DNA from: Xanthobacteraceae bacterium
Lineage (GTDB): Bacteria > Pseudomonadota > Alphaproteobacteria > Rhizobiales > Xanthobacteraceae
NCBI GenBank assembly: GCA_030039655.1
Contig: JASHVC010000405.1
Span: 1-6,820 of the forward strand
Reading direction: 5' to 3'
DNA: 6,820 nucleotides
Below, piece after piece: positions 1-6,021 of this stretch. Numbering within the stretch: the first letter of the stretch is position 1; each line of letters starts with the position of its first letter. The position numbers were made by a program, and so were the translations under genes. Below the pieces are notes generated by a model that saw only the letters and a list, made by a program, of their open reading frames with translations, was not told the origin of the DNA and ran no database searches.

Positions 1-267
1 CATCTGCACCGACGCATCATGGGCGGCGGCCAGCTCGTTCATGATGCGGCCCCAAACGCTAGCCCGCCGCCAGCGAACGAAGCGGTTGTAGCAGGTGGTG
101 TACGGACCAAAGTCATCGGGCAGGTCGCGCCATGGTGCGCCGGATCGCAACACCCAGAAGATGCCATTGAGGACACGCCGGTCGTTCACCCGTGGCACGC
201 CACGCGGCTTGTTCGGCAGCATCGGCCTGATGGCTGTCCATTCGTGGTCGGTGAGTTCGTAACGCAT
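1..267 (-). CDS. IS5-family transposase, N-terminal part, cut by window edge
   Basis: The reverse strand reads from an ATG at 267 for 89 codons to the window edge without a stop. The product begins MRYELTDHEWTAIRPMLPNK and contains RVNDRRVLNGIFWVLRSGAP, WRDLP and YNRFVRWRR. This is the N-terminal DNA-binding region (DUF4096 type) of IS5-family, IS427-group transposases, which cut and join the ends of their element. The catalytic DDE residues lie further on, outside the window, so activity cannot be judged. The start is supported by GAGGG (minus strand, 280-276) eight bases before the ATG. The IS end should lie within the next several tens of bases upstream (above 267), but I cannot place the terminal inverted repeat because the other end is not visible. 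The family call is firm; whether the element is intact is unknown. Confidence 0.88.
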   Translation of the reverse strand, partial: MRYELTDHEWTAIRPMLPNKPRGVPRVNDRRVLNGIFWVLRSGAPWRDLPDDFGPYTTCYNRFVRWRRASVWGRIMNELAAAHDASVQM

Positions 268-298
268 GATTCGAGCCCTCGCTTTCGGGGCTTGAATC
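268..298 (-). repeat. Hairpin just before the transposase start codon
   Basis: GATTCGAGCCC (268-278) and GGGCTTGAATC (288-298) form an inverted repeat of 11 bases with one mismatch and a 9-base loop. Read on the minus strand it ends directly at the transposase ATG. The likely ribosome binding site GAGGG lies across the loop/stem border. In an RNA entering the IS from outside, this stem would hide the binding site. Such sequestering hairpins are known in several IS families; the role here is inferred. Confidence 0.6.
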
Positions 299-471
299 AC
301 GATCCGAGAGCTGGCCTCAACGAACCTTCAATCCGTCGCCATTTACGTCCACGATCGCTTTTGAGGCAAACCGGACATCAACCGGCTGACAAGACCGGCG
401 GATTCGGTCGAAAATGACCCGGTGCTGATTTGGCTCTTTAGCACTAGGTTTGAGCCGCTACGATGCAGTCC
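299..471. other. Non-coding gap between IS and transporter gene
   Basis: No convincing gene is present. The stretch probably contains the outer end of the IS. It also holds a 28-base motif at 355-382 that recurs, with 22 of 28 matches, at 2735-2762. I see no clear stem plus T-tract terminator for the transporter gene that ends at 472. Confidence 0.5.
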
Positions 472-1485
472 TCAGGGCTTTGGGGGCCGGCGTATGCGGA
501 TCGCGCGCTGCCGCGCGATCGCCGCTGCCAGCGCGGCAAAGGCATAGAGGGTCGCGGCGGCCAGCGAGTATAGTGACGCCGCTAAGCGCCCTTCGACCAT
601 TTGCAAGAAGAAGATGAGTACCGGGCCGACGGCAAGAACGACCCGCACCGTGAGCGGCGAGGCGAGCGAGATGGCAACCTGATTGACGAAACTCGCCAGG
701 ACAATCAGGAGCGCGGCGATCACAAGCACCGCATCGAGCCAAGCGGACCCGGTGGGCAGGCCTGAAGGCGAGAGCGCCAGCACTGCAAACGCGCTTGCCG
801 CCGTGGCCGGAAAGCGGACCGCAAGCAGTGCGCTCGGCGTAACGCCTGCGTCGTTCAGCCTGCGGCACAGCGTCGTGGCCCCGGAGATTGCGATGCCGCC
901 ACCCGCGGCGAAAATCACCCCAAGAGCGACATCGCCAATGGAGGCACTGGGTGCTCCCGAGAGCCCAGCTAAGACGACGACAGCGGAGAACATCAAGGCC
1001 GCGAACAGACCTAAGAAAGCGATGCGCTCCGGACGGGAAAGCGGAACTCCGCCGGCAGTCGAAAAATTGCGTTCGATCCATATGACGGACAGCGGCCCAA
1101 TGCCCGAGTAGAGAATCTGTACAATTGTCGGCTCAATGAGTTTCAGCGCATACAAAAATCCGACCCAAGCGCAGGCGGTGGTGATGTTGACCCAGAGCAG
1201 GTCGCCAGGCTGTCGACGCAGCGCGGCTAGGCTTCGGCGGGAGCCAAGAAGCACGGGCAAGAACAGGACGGTGCAGAGGCTGAACGCCACAATCGCGATA
1301 AGGAGCGGGGTAATCCGCTGAAAAAGACCTCCGAGGTACACATCGCGAACCGCTGCAAGCAGCACGAAGGCTGCCGCCACAAGGAAGCCTGTAGCTTCCC
1401 GTCGCGGGTCATTCGCGGGAGAACTAACGTTCATGAGTGATTCGTAGGCGGCTAAGCGGATTTGCGTCAAATGCATAGCGAGCAT
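472..1485 (-). CDS. DMT/EamA-type membrane transporter
   Basis: This is a 337-residue, strongly hydrophobic protein with about ten membrane segments, for example near residues 33-55, 60-80, 95-117, 119-137, 154-173, 186-207 and four more to about residue 325. It ends in a basic tail (RQRAIRIRRPPKP). The length, the ten-segment plan and the loop QILYSGIGPLSVIWIE fit the drug/metabolite transporter superfamily (EamA fold) of the inner membrane, which exports small metabolites or amino acids. The substrate cannot be read from the sequence. The ATG at 1485 gives the longest frame. An in-frame ATG at 1434 (MNVSSPANDP) would leave a more normal 86-bp promoter gap and is at least as likely; neither start has a clear Shine-Dalgarno sequence. 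It diverges from a LysR-type regulator gene, which probably controls it. Confidence 0.82.
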   Translation of the reverse strand: MLAMHLTQIRLAAYESLMNVSSPANDPRREATGFLVAAAFVLLAAVRDVYLGGLFQRITPLLIAIVAFSLCTVLFLPVLLGSRRSLAALRRQPGDLLWVNITTACAWVGFLYALKLIEPTIVQILYSGIGPLSVIWIERNFSTAGGVPLSRPERIAFLGLFAALMFSAVVVLAGLSGAPSASIGDVALGVIFAAGGGIAISGATTLCRRLNDAGVTPSALLAVRFPATAASAFAVLALSPSGLPTGSAWLDAVLVIAALLIVLASFVNQVAISLASPLTVRVVLAVGPVLIFFLQMVEGRLAASLYSLAAATLYAFAALAAAIARQRAIRIRRPPKP

Positions 1486-1520
1486 AGGCTATTGATAACC
1501 AATGGGTATGGATTGGAATC
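1486..1520. promoter_or_regulatory. Divergent control region with LysR-type dyads
   Basis: The 35 bp between the two start codons hold ATTGATAACCAAT (1491-1503), an ATTG-N5-CAAT dyad that fits the T-N11-A form of LysR operators. A second dyad, CCAAT (1499-1503) with ATTGG (1512-1516), overlaps it. LysR-type proteins usually bind such sites between their own gene and the divergent target, repressing themselves and activating the target on ligand binding. The use of this site is inferred. Confidence 0.55.
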
Positions 1521-2456
1521 ATGGAGCTTAGACATCTTCGGTATTTCGTTGCGGTTGTGGATGCGGGCGGCGTATCCCGCGCCGCGGCCCGGTTGAAAAT
1601 TAGCCAGCCGGCTCTATCGCGGCAGATACGCGACCTCGAAACCGAACTCGGCGTCTCACTGTTCGAGCGGCGTGCGGGCCGGCTTGTTCTTACGGGCGAA
1701 GGCGAAGACCTCGCGGTTCGAAGTCGCGAGCTGTTGAGCGGAGCCGAGTCATTGCGTGAACGCGCTCACGCGCTGCGCGGCGGAGACGCCGGCATCATAC
1801 GAGTGGGCGTCGCGCCTCTCACCCTGCAGAGTCTGCTCCCTCCGTTCTTGGCGCACCACCGTCGGCGCCATCCGAAAGTCGACGTGCGTCTGTTTGAGGA
1901 CAGCCCCGGCAACTTATGGGCTCGATTGGAGCGCGGAGAACTCAGCGTCGCCATCTCGTTTCCGGGACACGAGGGTTTGGGCAGCCGGCTGCTCTTCCCG
2001 GTGTGTGCGCTGGTGCTGATGTCGCCGAACCATCGCCTGGCGCGACGAAAAGCCTTGGAAGTGGACGAGCTCGCGGGCGAGCGGCTGCTCTTGCCAGGTC
2101 GGCAATTTCTCACACGGCAATGGTTCGATGCCGCATGCCGGAGAGGGAATCTGCGACCGATCGTGGCGCTTGAAAGCACGATGCCGCATGCCCTCGTCGC
2201 ATTGGCGCGTGTTGACTACGGAATTGCGATTGTGCCGTCTCATACGCCGTTCGACCACCGAGAACTGCGGGGCGCTCGTTTAACGCAGCGCGGAACGATG
2301 CTGGGAGCTTGGGCTGCAATCGCATGGGAGCGGCATCGCTTCCAGCCGCCGTTCGTAGAGCGGTTCGTCGAAGAGCTTGTTCGGCACGCGCGCCGTGCTT
2401 ATCCGAGCAGTGAAGTAGCAGGCCGAAATGCACTCAAGTCAATGTCGATACAATGA
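1521..2456 (+). CDS. LysR-type transcriptional regulator
   Basis: This is a 311-residue protein with a classic LysR N-terminus. MELRHLRYFVAVVDAGGVSR leads into the winged helix-turn-helix (about residues 18-37, AAARLKISQPALSRQIRDLE), followed by ELGVSLFERRAGRLVLTGEG. A linker helix follows, then a two-lobed ligand-binding domain from about residue 90 (IIRVGVAPLTLQSLLPPFL) to about 290. The length is typical for the family. The ATG at 1521 matches the conserved family start; the ribosome binding site is weak (TGGA just upstream). The gene is transcribed away from the DMT transporter across a 35-bp gap, an arrangement that usually means the regulator controls the transporter. The ligand is unknown. 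The last 20 or so residues (SSEVAGRNALKSMSIQ) look like an unconserved tail. An inverted-repeat element starts 17 bp after the stop codon. Confidence 0.93.
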   Translation: MELRHLRYFVAVVDAGGVSRAAARLKISQPALSRQIRDLETELGVSLFERRAGRLVLTGEGEDLAVRSRELLSGAESLRERAHALRGGDAGIIRVGVAPLTLQSLLPPFLAHHRRRHPKVDVRLFEDSPGNLWARLERGELSVAISFPGHEGLGSRLLFPVCALVLMSPNHRLARRKALEVDELAGERLLLPGRQFLTRQWFDAACRRGNLRPIVALESTMPHALVALARVDYGIAIVPSHTPFDHRELRGARLTQRGTMLGAWAAIAWERHRFQPPFVERFVEELVRHARRAYPSSEVAGRNALKSMSIQ

Positions 2457-2473
2457 ACCGACTGTCTGTTCCT

Positions 2474-2700
2474 GGCCGATACTGTTGCAAAAGTCGAAAG
2501 TTGTGGAGCCACTAATTTTTCGCGAAAATACGAAGCGGGAGACGATCGCCGGCACGTATGCTCTCACTCGCGTTGCCGACGTCGCCTGTGAGTTTAACGT
2601 GAGAGGATGTCTCCCCTCACGTCTTTATACGAAAGACGCACCTACAGCCCATAGAATTTTTGATCATCGGTGCAAAACGACTTTTGCAACAGTATCGGCC
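2474..2700. mobile_element. MITE-like element with 23-bp perfect terminal inverted repeats
   Basis: The left end (2474-2496) and right end (2678-2700) are perfect 23-base inverted repeats sharing the core ACTGTTGCAAAAGTCG. The 181 bp between them encode no transposase and no convincing gene. The core resembles IS ends with a TGTTGCAAA motif, such as the IS6/IS26 type, but no 8-bp target duplication is visible. The outer GGCC on both sides is palindromic, so it could be either the tip of the repeat or a 4-bp target duplication. Two hairpins lie inside (2597-2622 and 2621-2637). The element is probably non-autonomous, either a MITE moved by a related transposase or a deleted IS. It lies directly behind the LysR gene stop. 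Confidence 0.75.
2597..2622. repeat. Hairpin inside the MITE-like element
   Basis: ACGTGAGAGG (2597-2606) pairs with CCCCTCACGT (2613-2622), nine of ten bases, with a 6-base loop. A second stem, GTCTTT (2621-2626) with AAAGAC (2632-2637), follows and overlaps its last bases. They could act as a weak terminator for the LysR gene or as structure within the element; there is no long T-tract. Confidence 0.45.
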
Positions 2701-2975
2701 CATCACATCATTTCGTGGCGTCGCAGCAATTCGGTCGCTTTCGGAGCGAAGCGGACATCAGCGGCGGCGGTGCGCAGAATCGGATTTATGAGTACGCGCC
2801 CTAGCTACGGGGTATGCTCGAGCAGTCCGGTTGTGTTTTTCAGGATCGCTAGGGGGGTTACACGCCTGCTCTCCCTTCAGAAAAAAAACCAAAAAGAATT
2901 CCAGAAAAAGAATTTCGCTAAAAAGGACCGAGTAGGGGTCTCATGTTGGGGTGCCGGCGCTCGCTTTGCCCCGCG
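2701..2975. other. Non-coding stretch with a dispersed motif and an A-rich tract
   Basis: No supported gene is present; the open frame that crosses it from 2428 is read through the inverted-repeat element and has no family features. It holds the second copy of the 28-base motif (2735-2762) and an A-rich tract at 2881-2924. Within that tract, AAAAAGAATT occurs twice (2891-2900 and 2905-2914). Confidence 0.5.
2735..2762. repeat. Second copy of a 28-base dispersed motif (first at 355-382)
   Basis: Both copies begin TCGCTTT and share CGGACATCA near the end, with 22 of 28 matching positions and no gaps. This copy also folds: CGCTT (2736-2740) pairs with AAGCG (2749-2753). Both copies lie in non-coding DNA near mobile-element remains. 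I take it to be a degenerate dispersed intergenic repeat of the host genome; its function is unknown. Confidence 0.4.
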
Positions 2976-3188
2976 TTATCGGCAGAGGATTCTGTCGTTT
3001 TGAACCCAGCACCCTTCGGCGACGCTTTGCACTGCGTGTCGAAAGTCGGTGTCGCGTGTGAGTTCGCCGTACCCCATCCCAGCGACAGTGGCACGGGCCG
3101 TGATCGACCAATTGATTGCGAGGACTGTCACGTTCAGAGCGGTAAAGAAGATCGCCGCATAGCCGACGTAACTGAACGTGTCACGCAC
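2976..3188 (-). CDS. Small single-pass membrane protein, uncharacterised
   Basis: The minus strand encodes 70 residues from a GTG at 3188 to a TAA at 2978-2976. A membrane segment spans about residues 7-27 (YVGYAAIFFTALNVTVLAIN). A short polar domain follows (ARATVAGMGYGELTRDTDF, then RHAVQSVAEGC) and ends with cysteines at 60 and 69. It resembles small hypothetical proteins I associate with Bradyrhizobium and relatives, with the shape TALNVTVLAINWS plus a Cys-containing tail; this is memory, not a search. The frame is open upstream to 3407, but that part overlaps the tape measure gene and looks non-protein-like. The GTG is the only reasonable start after AAGGGAG (minus strand, 3210-3204), though the 15-base spacing is long. 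It is transcribed divergently from the tape measure gene. The function is unknown. Confidence 0.6.
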   Translation of the reverse strand: MRDTFSYVGYAAIFFTALNVTVLAINWSITARATVAGMGYGELTRDTDFRHAVQSVAEGCWVQNDRILCR

Positions 3189-3223
3189 GCGCGAACGATA
3201 TAGCTCCCTTAACAGTTTTGTTG

Positions 3224-3229
3224 TATAAT
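3224..3229 (+). promoter_or_regulatory. Candidate -10 box upstream of the tape measure gene
   Basis: A perfect TATAAT lies 44 bp before the preferred start at 3273, in the gap between the divergent small membrane protein gene and the tape measure gene. There is no good -35 box at 16-18 bp. The overlapping minus-strand TTATAC could equally serve the small membrane protein gene. This is a weak call. Confidence 0.3.
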
Positions 3230-3272
3230 CACGGCGGCGGACTGAGTGATTTCCAGGCACGGGGGCCGAATC

Positions 3273-5264
3273 GTGGCTGATGATGTAAGCGTAAAAGTCG
3301 GCGGTGACATCACCGACCTGACGAAAGCTTTCGAAGATGCGAAGACGAGCGTTGAGAGCTTCGCGAGCAATCTGACCAAAGCACTGGCAATCGCGGCCAT
3401 CGAGCAATTGGTTGAGTCGACCGCCAAGGCCGCTGAGGGATTAGAACAACTGTCCGCCAAGACCGGCGTGTTTGTGGTCGATCTGCAACGCCTTCAGTCT
3501 GTGTCGAAGATTGCCACGGGCGATTCAAATGCGCTGGTCAACGCCTGGCAGCACATGGCAAAGGGCGGTGACGATGTCGACAAGGCTCTCAAGGCGCTTG
3601 GTCTGTCTAACGATGATCTGAAAAAGAAGCTGCCGATTGAAGCCATCGAGACCGTCAGCCGATCACTGGAGAAGTACGCTGACGGCATGACCAAGGCGAA
3701 CTTGGTCAACAAGATATTCGGCGACGATAGTGGCAAGATGAGCGAGGTGGTGCATGAGGGCGCCGCCGCACTGGAGGAAACCTATAAGCGTGTGAACGCG
3801 GCCAGCACACAGATGAACCAACAGACCATCGGTCAGCTCTCGAACCTGGAGCGGTCCTGGCGGGAACTGACGAACGCGATGAGCGTGAGTTGGGGGTCGA
3901 CCGTCGCCAGCATCTCAGGTGACTGGATGCCCAAGCTATTGTCGGGCCTCGCCGAGGCGGCAAATCAGATTAACAAGAATATCGCCGCCGGCGTCGCTTG
4001 GGAGAAGATGCTTGACGGTGTTCGCATCGGCGTCGAGGAGCTTTGGCAGGCCTTGAAGAACATGGGCACGCTTGCCGCCGATGTGTTCACGATGAATTGG
4101 GGCCGCATTCAATCTGACTGGGAGGAGGGATTAAAGAAGGTCGAGGCGATTCAGAACGCCGAGACACATGCAATGCTCGCGAGCGCGCAGGGGTTCATGT
4201 CCGAATATGAAAAGACCCTCCAACCGCCGAAAATAACGCTGCCACAGGCGCCGACTATTGCCGATGACGATAGCAAGGAGCGAGCGCGTTTGGCGATGGA
4301 AGCGGCTATGGAGCAAATCCGCGCCGCCGATCTGGCTTATCAGGAAACCGTCGAGAAGATCAATGCGGCTGCGCAAGTCTTTGGAATGAAGGAAAACGAA
4401 AAAACGGCCGCGCTCGTTAGTGCGGTTCAAGCTCGCCAAGACATAGAGCAAGATGCGTTACAGGATGCCCAGGATGAAATGGCGGAGCACTCGCTTCTGT
4501 GGGAGAGAATGAACTCCCGCATGACTGATTCTTACAAAAAGTCACAGAACGAAATTCTACGTTACGGCGCGCAGATGATGGTTCAACAGGAGGCGCAGTG
4601 GAAGTCCGCCGCGGACACTATCGCTTCCTCTTTCACTGGACAGCTTCGTGCTCTTATCGCCGGAACGGAAACATGGCGCGTCGCCATGTCCAAGATCGCA
4701 TCTGATCTGATCATGGACATGATCAACTATTACGCCAAGCTCGCCGCGGAATGGGCAGCTCATCAGGCGTATATGCTGGCCGTGGGCCAGTCGACCCAAA
4801 CCGCGCTAGCAACGCAAATGGCCGCGGCTCAAACGGCGACCTTGCCGGCGCGCGCCGCATCATTCTCTAGCCAGATCACCGCCGATGCCGCTGAGGCGTT
4901 TGCGGGCGTATTCGCATTCCTCTCGCCGACGATGGGGCCGGCTGCGTCTGGTCCAGCGGCAGCAGCACAAGCATCTGTTCTCGCCGAACTGGCGAGCGTG
5001 CCCAAGCTTGCCGTAGGCCTCGACTATGTCCCACAAGACATGATGGCGTATCTGCACAAGGGCGAGGCGGTGATCCCCGCTGAGCAAAACTCGCCGACTG
5101 GCGGTTCTGGCGGTAGCGGCGGCTTAAACTTCAATATCACGGCGATGGATTCGGCCAGCGTCGCTTCTGCACTCATGAACAACCGCAGCGCTCTATCTAT
5201 CGTGCTTCGAAACATGCAGCGATCCAGTCCTGGCGCGCTGACTTCAGCGATCATGAGGGGCTGA
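3273..5264 (+). CDS. Phage tail tape measure protein
   Basis: The 663-residue product sets tail length in long-tailed phages and is threaded through the tail tube. It opens MADDVSVKVGGDITDLTKAF, a usual start for this family. The family block SLEKYADGMTKANLVNKIFG is at 131-150. A charged helical, probably coiled-coil region spans about 330-430. An Ala-rich hydrophobic region spans about 485-575. The typical end motif YVPQDMMAYLHKGEAVIPAE is at 585-604, followed by a Gly/Ser linker and a short C-terminal domain (NFNITAMDSASVASALM). The frame also opens at a GTG at 3246, but the GTG at 3273 fits the family start better and has GGGGG about 7 bases upstream. No tail chaperone, tube or distal tail gene lies beside it, so it is probably a prophage remnant. 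The frame itself is intact. Confidence 0.87.
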   Translation: MADDVSVKVGGDITDLTKAFEDAKTSVESFASNLTKALAIAAIEQLVESTAKAAEGLEQLSAKTGVFVVDLQRLQSVSKIATGDSNALVNAWQHMAKGGDDVDKALKALGLSNDDLKKKLPIEAIETVSRSLEKYADGMTKANLVNKIFGDDSGKMSEVVHEGAAALEETYKRVNAASTQMNQQTIGQLSNLERSWRELTNAMSVSWGSTVASISGDWMPKLLSGLAEAANQINKNIAAGVAWEKMLDGVRIGVEELWQALKNMGTLAADVFTMNWGRIQSDWEEGLKKVEAIQNAETHAMLASAQGFMSEYEKTLQPPKITLPQAPTIADDDSKERARLAMEAAMEQIRAADLAYQETVEKINAAAQVFGMKENEKTAALVSAVQARQDIEQDALQDAQDEMAEHSLLWERMNSRMTDSYKKSQNEILRYGAQMMVQQEAQWKSAADTIASSFTGQLRALIAGTETWRVAMSKIASDLIMDMINYYAKLAAEWAAHQAYMLAVGQSTQTALATQMAAAQTATLPARAASFSSQITADAAEAFAGVFAFLSPTMGPAASGPAAAAQASVLAELASVPKLAVGLDYVPQDMMAYLHKGEAVIPAEQNSPTGGSGGSGGLNFNITAMDSASVASALMNNRSALSIVLRNMQRSSPGALTSAIMRG

Positions 5265-5283
5265 TGTTGAAGGGCTGAGCCGA

Positions 5284-5331
5284 ATGCGGCTGCACATATA
5301 CGGCGCGGGCTTGTTTGCGGCTCTAAAGTAG
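5284..5331 (+). other. 15-codon mini reading frame after the tape measure gene
   Basis: The ATG at 5284 is preceded by AAGGG (5270-5274) at nine bases and reads MRLHIYGAGLFAALK before a TAG. That TAG directly abuts the next ATG at 5332 in the same frame. It may be a leader, the start of a larger broken gene, or chance. Nothing in it identifies a function. Confidence 0.2.
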
Positions 5332-5470
5332 ATGAAAAACAATCAAGCCGTGGAGAAATTCAAAAAGCATCGAGACGGCCAGCAAATACGGGCATTTTCC
5401 CTACCTCGAGGACCTTCAGAGCCATCGAGGTTTGCCAAATGATTTCGATAATCTCCGGGAGCTGATTTGA
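5332..5470 (+). pseudogene. Small gene apparently broken by a one-base frameshift
   Basis: From the ATG at 5332 the direct frame ends at 5442 after 36 codons (MKNNQAVEKFKKHRD...). A second frame, open from 5336 to the TGA at 5468-5470, has no usable start but encodes a very protein-like stretch: SKYGHFPYLEDLQ followed by SHRGLPNDFDNLRELI. Removing one A from either A5 run (5335-5339 or 5362-5366) joins the two into one 45-residue protein starting at 5332. Its stop overlaps the next gene's ATG as TGATG, the pattern of a translationally coupled gene pair, which supports the second frame being the real one. It could be a true frameshift, a sequencing error, or recoding at the A run. The family is not recognised. 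Confidence 0.45.
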
Positions 5471-6021
5471 TGGGCCGTGTGACGTGCGAGTCCTGTATAT
5501 CGATCGACGTCCGCCACTGGCATCGTGAAGGCCGTCTACAGGCCGGGCGACAGTTTAGATGGTCATGGACGCACGACGGTGAACTGACGAACAGCATTAG
5601 CGTGCGCGCAGAGAGGGACGCAGTGGTGCTGAGCGGTGCGGGCGAACAACGGGTGCCGATTACTTGGACGGCCTGCCATCTTGGGGGCCAACGCCCGTGG
5701 TTCGTGTGCTCAGCCTATTCCAACGGCCGCCATTGTGGGCGTCGGGTAGCGGTGCTCTACGCTGCGGGCAAGCTATTCGCCTGCCGCCGGTGCTACGGCT
5801 TGGCGTATACAAGCCAGCAGGAAGGATTGAGGCACCGCGGTGTGTATCGAGCGCAGAAGATCAGAATGAGGCTCGGCGGGAGCGCGAACCTGTGCGACCC
5901 GTTCCCGGAAAAGCCGAAACGGATGCACTGGCGGACGTATCTGCGGATACGGACGCAAGCGGAGAGGGCGGAGAATTGTTCGAATGTACTTCTGATGCAG
6001 TGGCTCAACCGAACCCCATAG
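5470..6021 (+). CDS. Zinc-ribbon-like cysteine-rich protein, uncharacterised
   Basis: The product has 183 residues from the ATG at 5470, which has GGGAG (5457-5461) eight bases upstream; a TTG at 5467 is a weaker alternative. Features in order are: an N-terminal CESC pair (Cys6, Cys9), a conserved-looking RHWHREGRL segment, then WFVCSAYSNGRHCGRR (Cys80, Cys89) and FACRRCYGLAY (Cys105, Cys108). The last four cysteines form a likely zinc-binding ribbon. A basic C-terminal part follows (KIRMRLGGS, MHWRTYLRIRTQAE). It resembles hypothetical proteins I recall from rhizobial accessory and prophage regions. Those appear to carry extra residues before QRVPITWT, so a small internal deletion is possible; this is unchecked. 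A DNA- or RNA-binding role is plausible from the ribbon and basic surface, but it is inference. The ATG overlaps the stop of the preceding broken frame. Confidence 0.75.
   Translation: MGRVTCESCISIDVRHWHREGRLQAGRQFRWSWTHDGELTNSISVRAERDAVVLSGAGEQRVPITWTACHLGGQRPWFVCSAYSNGRHCGRRVAVLYAAGKLFACRRCYGLAYTSQQEGLRHRGVYRAQKIRMRLGGSANLCDPFPEKPKRMHWRTYLRIRTQAERAENCSNVLLMQWLNRTP

Noticed and set aside
19..417. Plus-strand 132-codon frame at the left end
   Set aside because: It is opposite the clear IS5-type transposase frame and extends through the hairpin and non-coding DNA; it has no domain features.
683..1111. Plus-strand open frame opposite the transporter gene, and the similar minus-strand frame at 458-1081
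   Set aside because: Both are shadows of the transporter frame: compositionally odd (rich in Arg, Ser or Ala) and lacking recognisable motifs, while the transporter frame has ten clear membrane segments.
2474..2700. Calling the inverted-repeat element a named IS6/IS26 member
   Set aside because: The TGTTGCAAA core is suggestive, but there is no transposase and no 8-bp target duplication, and the outer bases differ, so the family is left open.
2428..3003. A 191-codon open frame on the plus strand after the LysR gene
   Set aside because: It runs straight through the inverted-repeat element and the A-rich tract, overlaps the LysR end and has no family features; the open length is probably chance.
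3189..3407. N-terminal extension of the small membrane protein gene up to 3407
   Set aside because: The extra 73 codons lie antisense within the tape measure gene start and across its promoter gap; the GTG at 3188 gives a compact protein with a proper membrane segment.
5278..5291. AGCCG/CGGCT stem after the tape measure gene as a terminator
   Set aside because: The stem is only five base pairs and no T-tract follows, so a rho-independent terminator is not supported.
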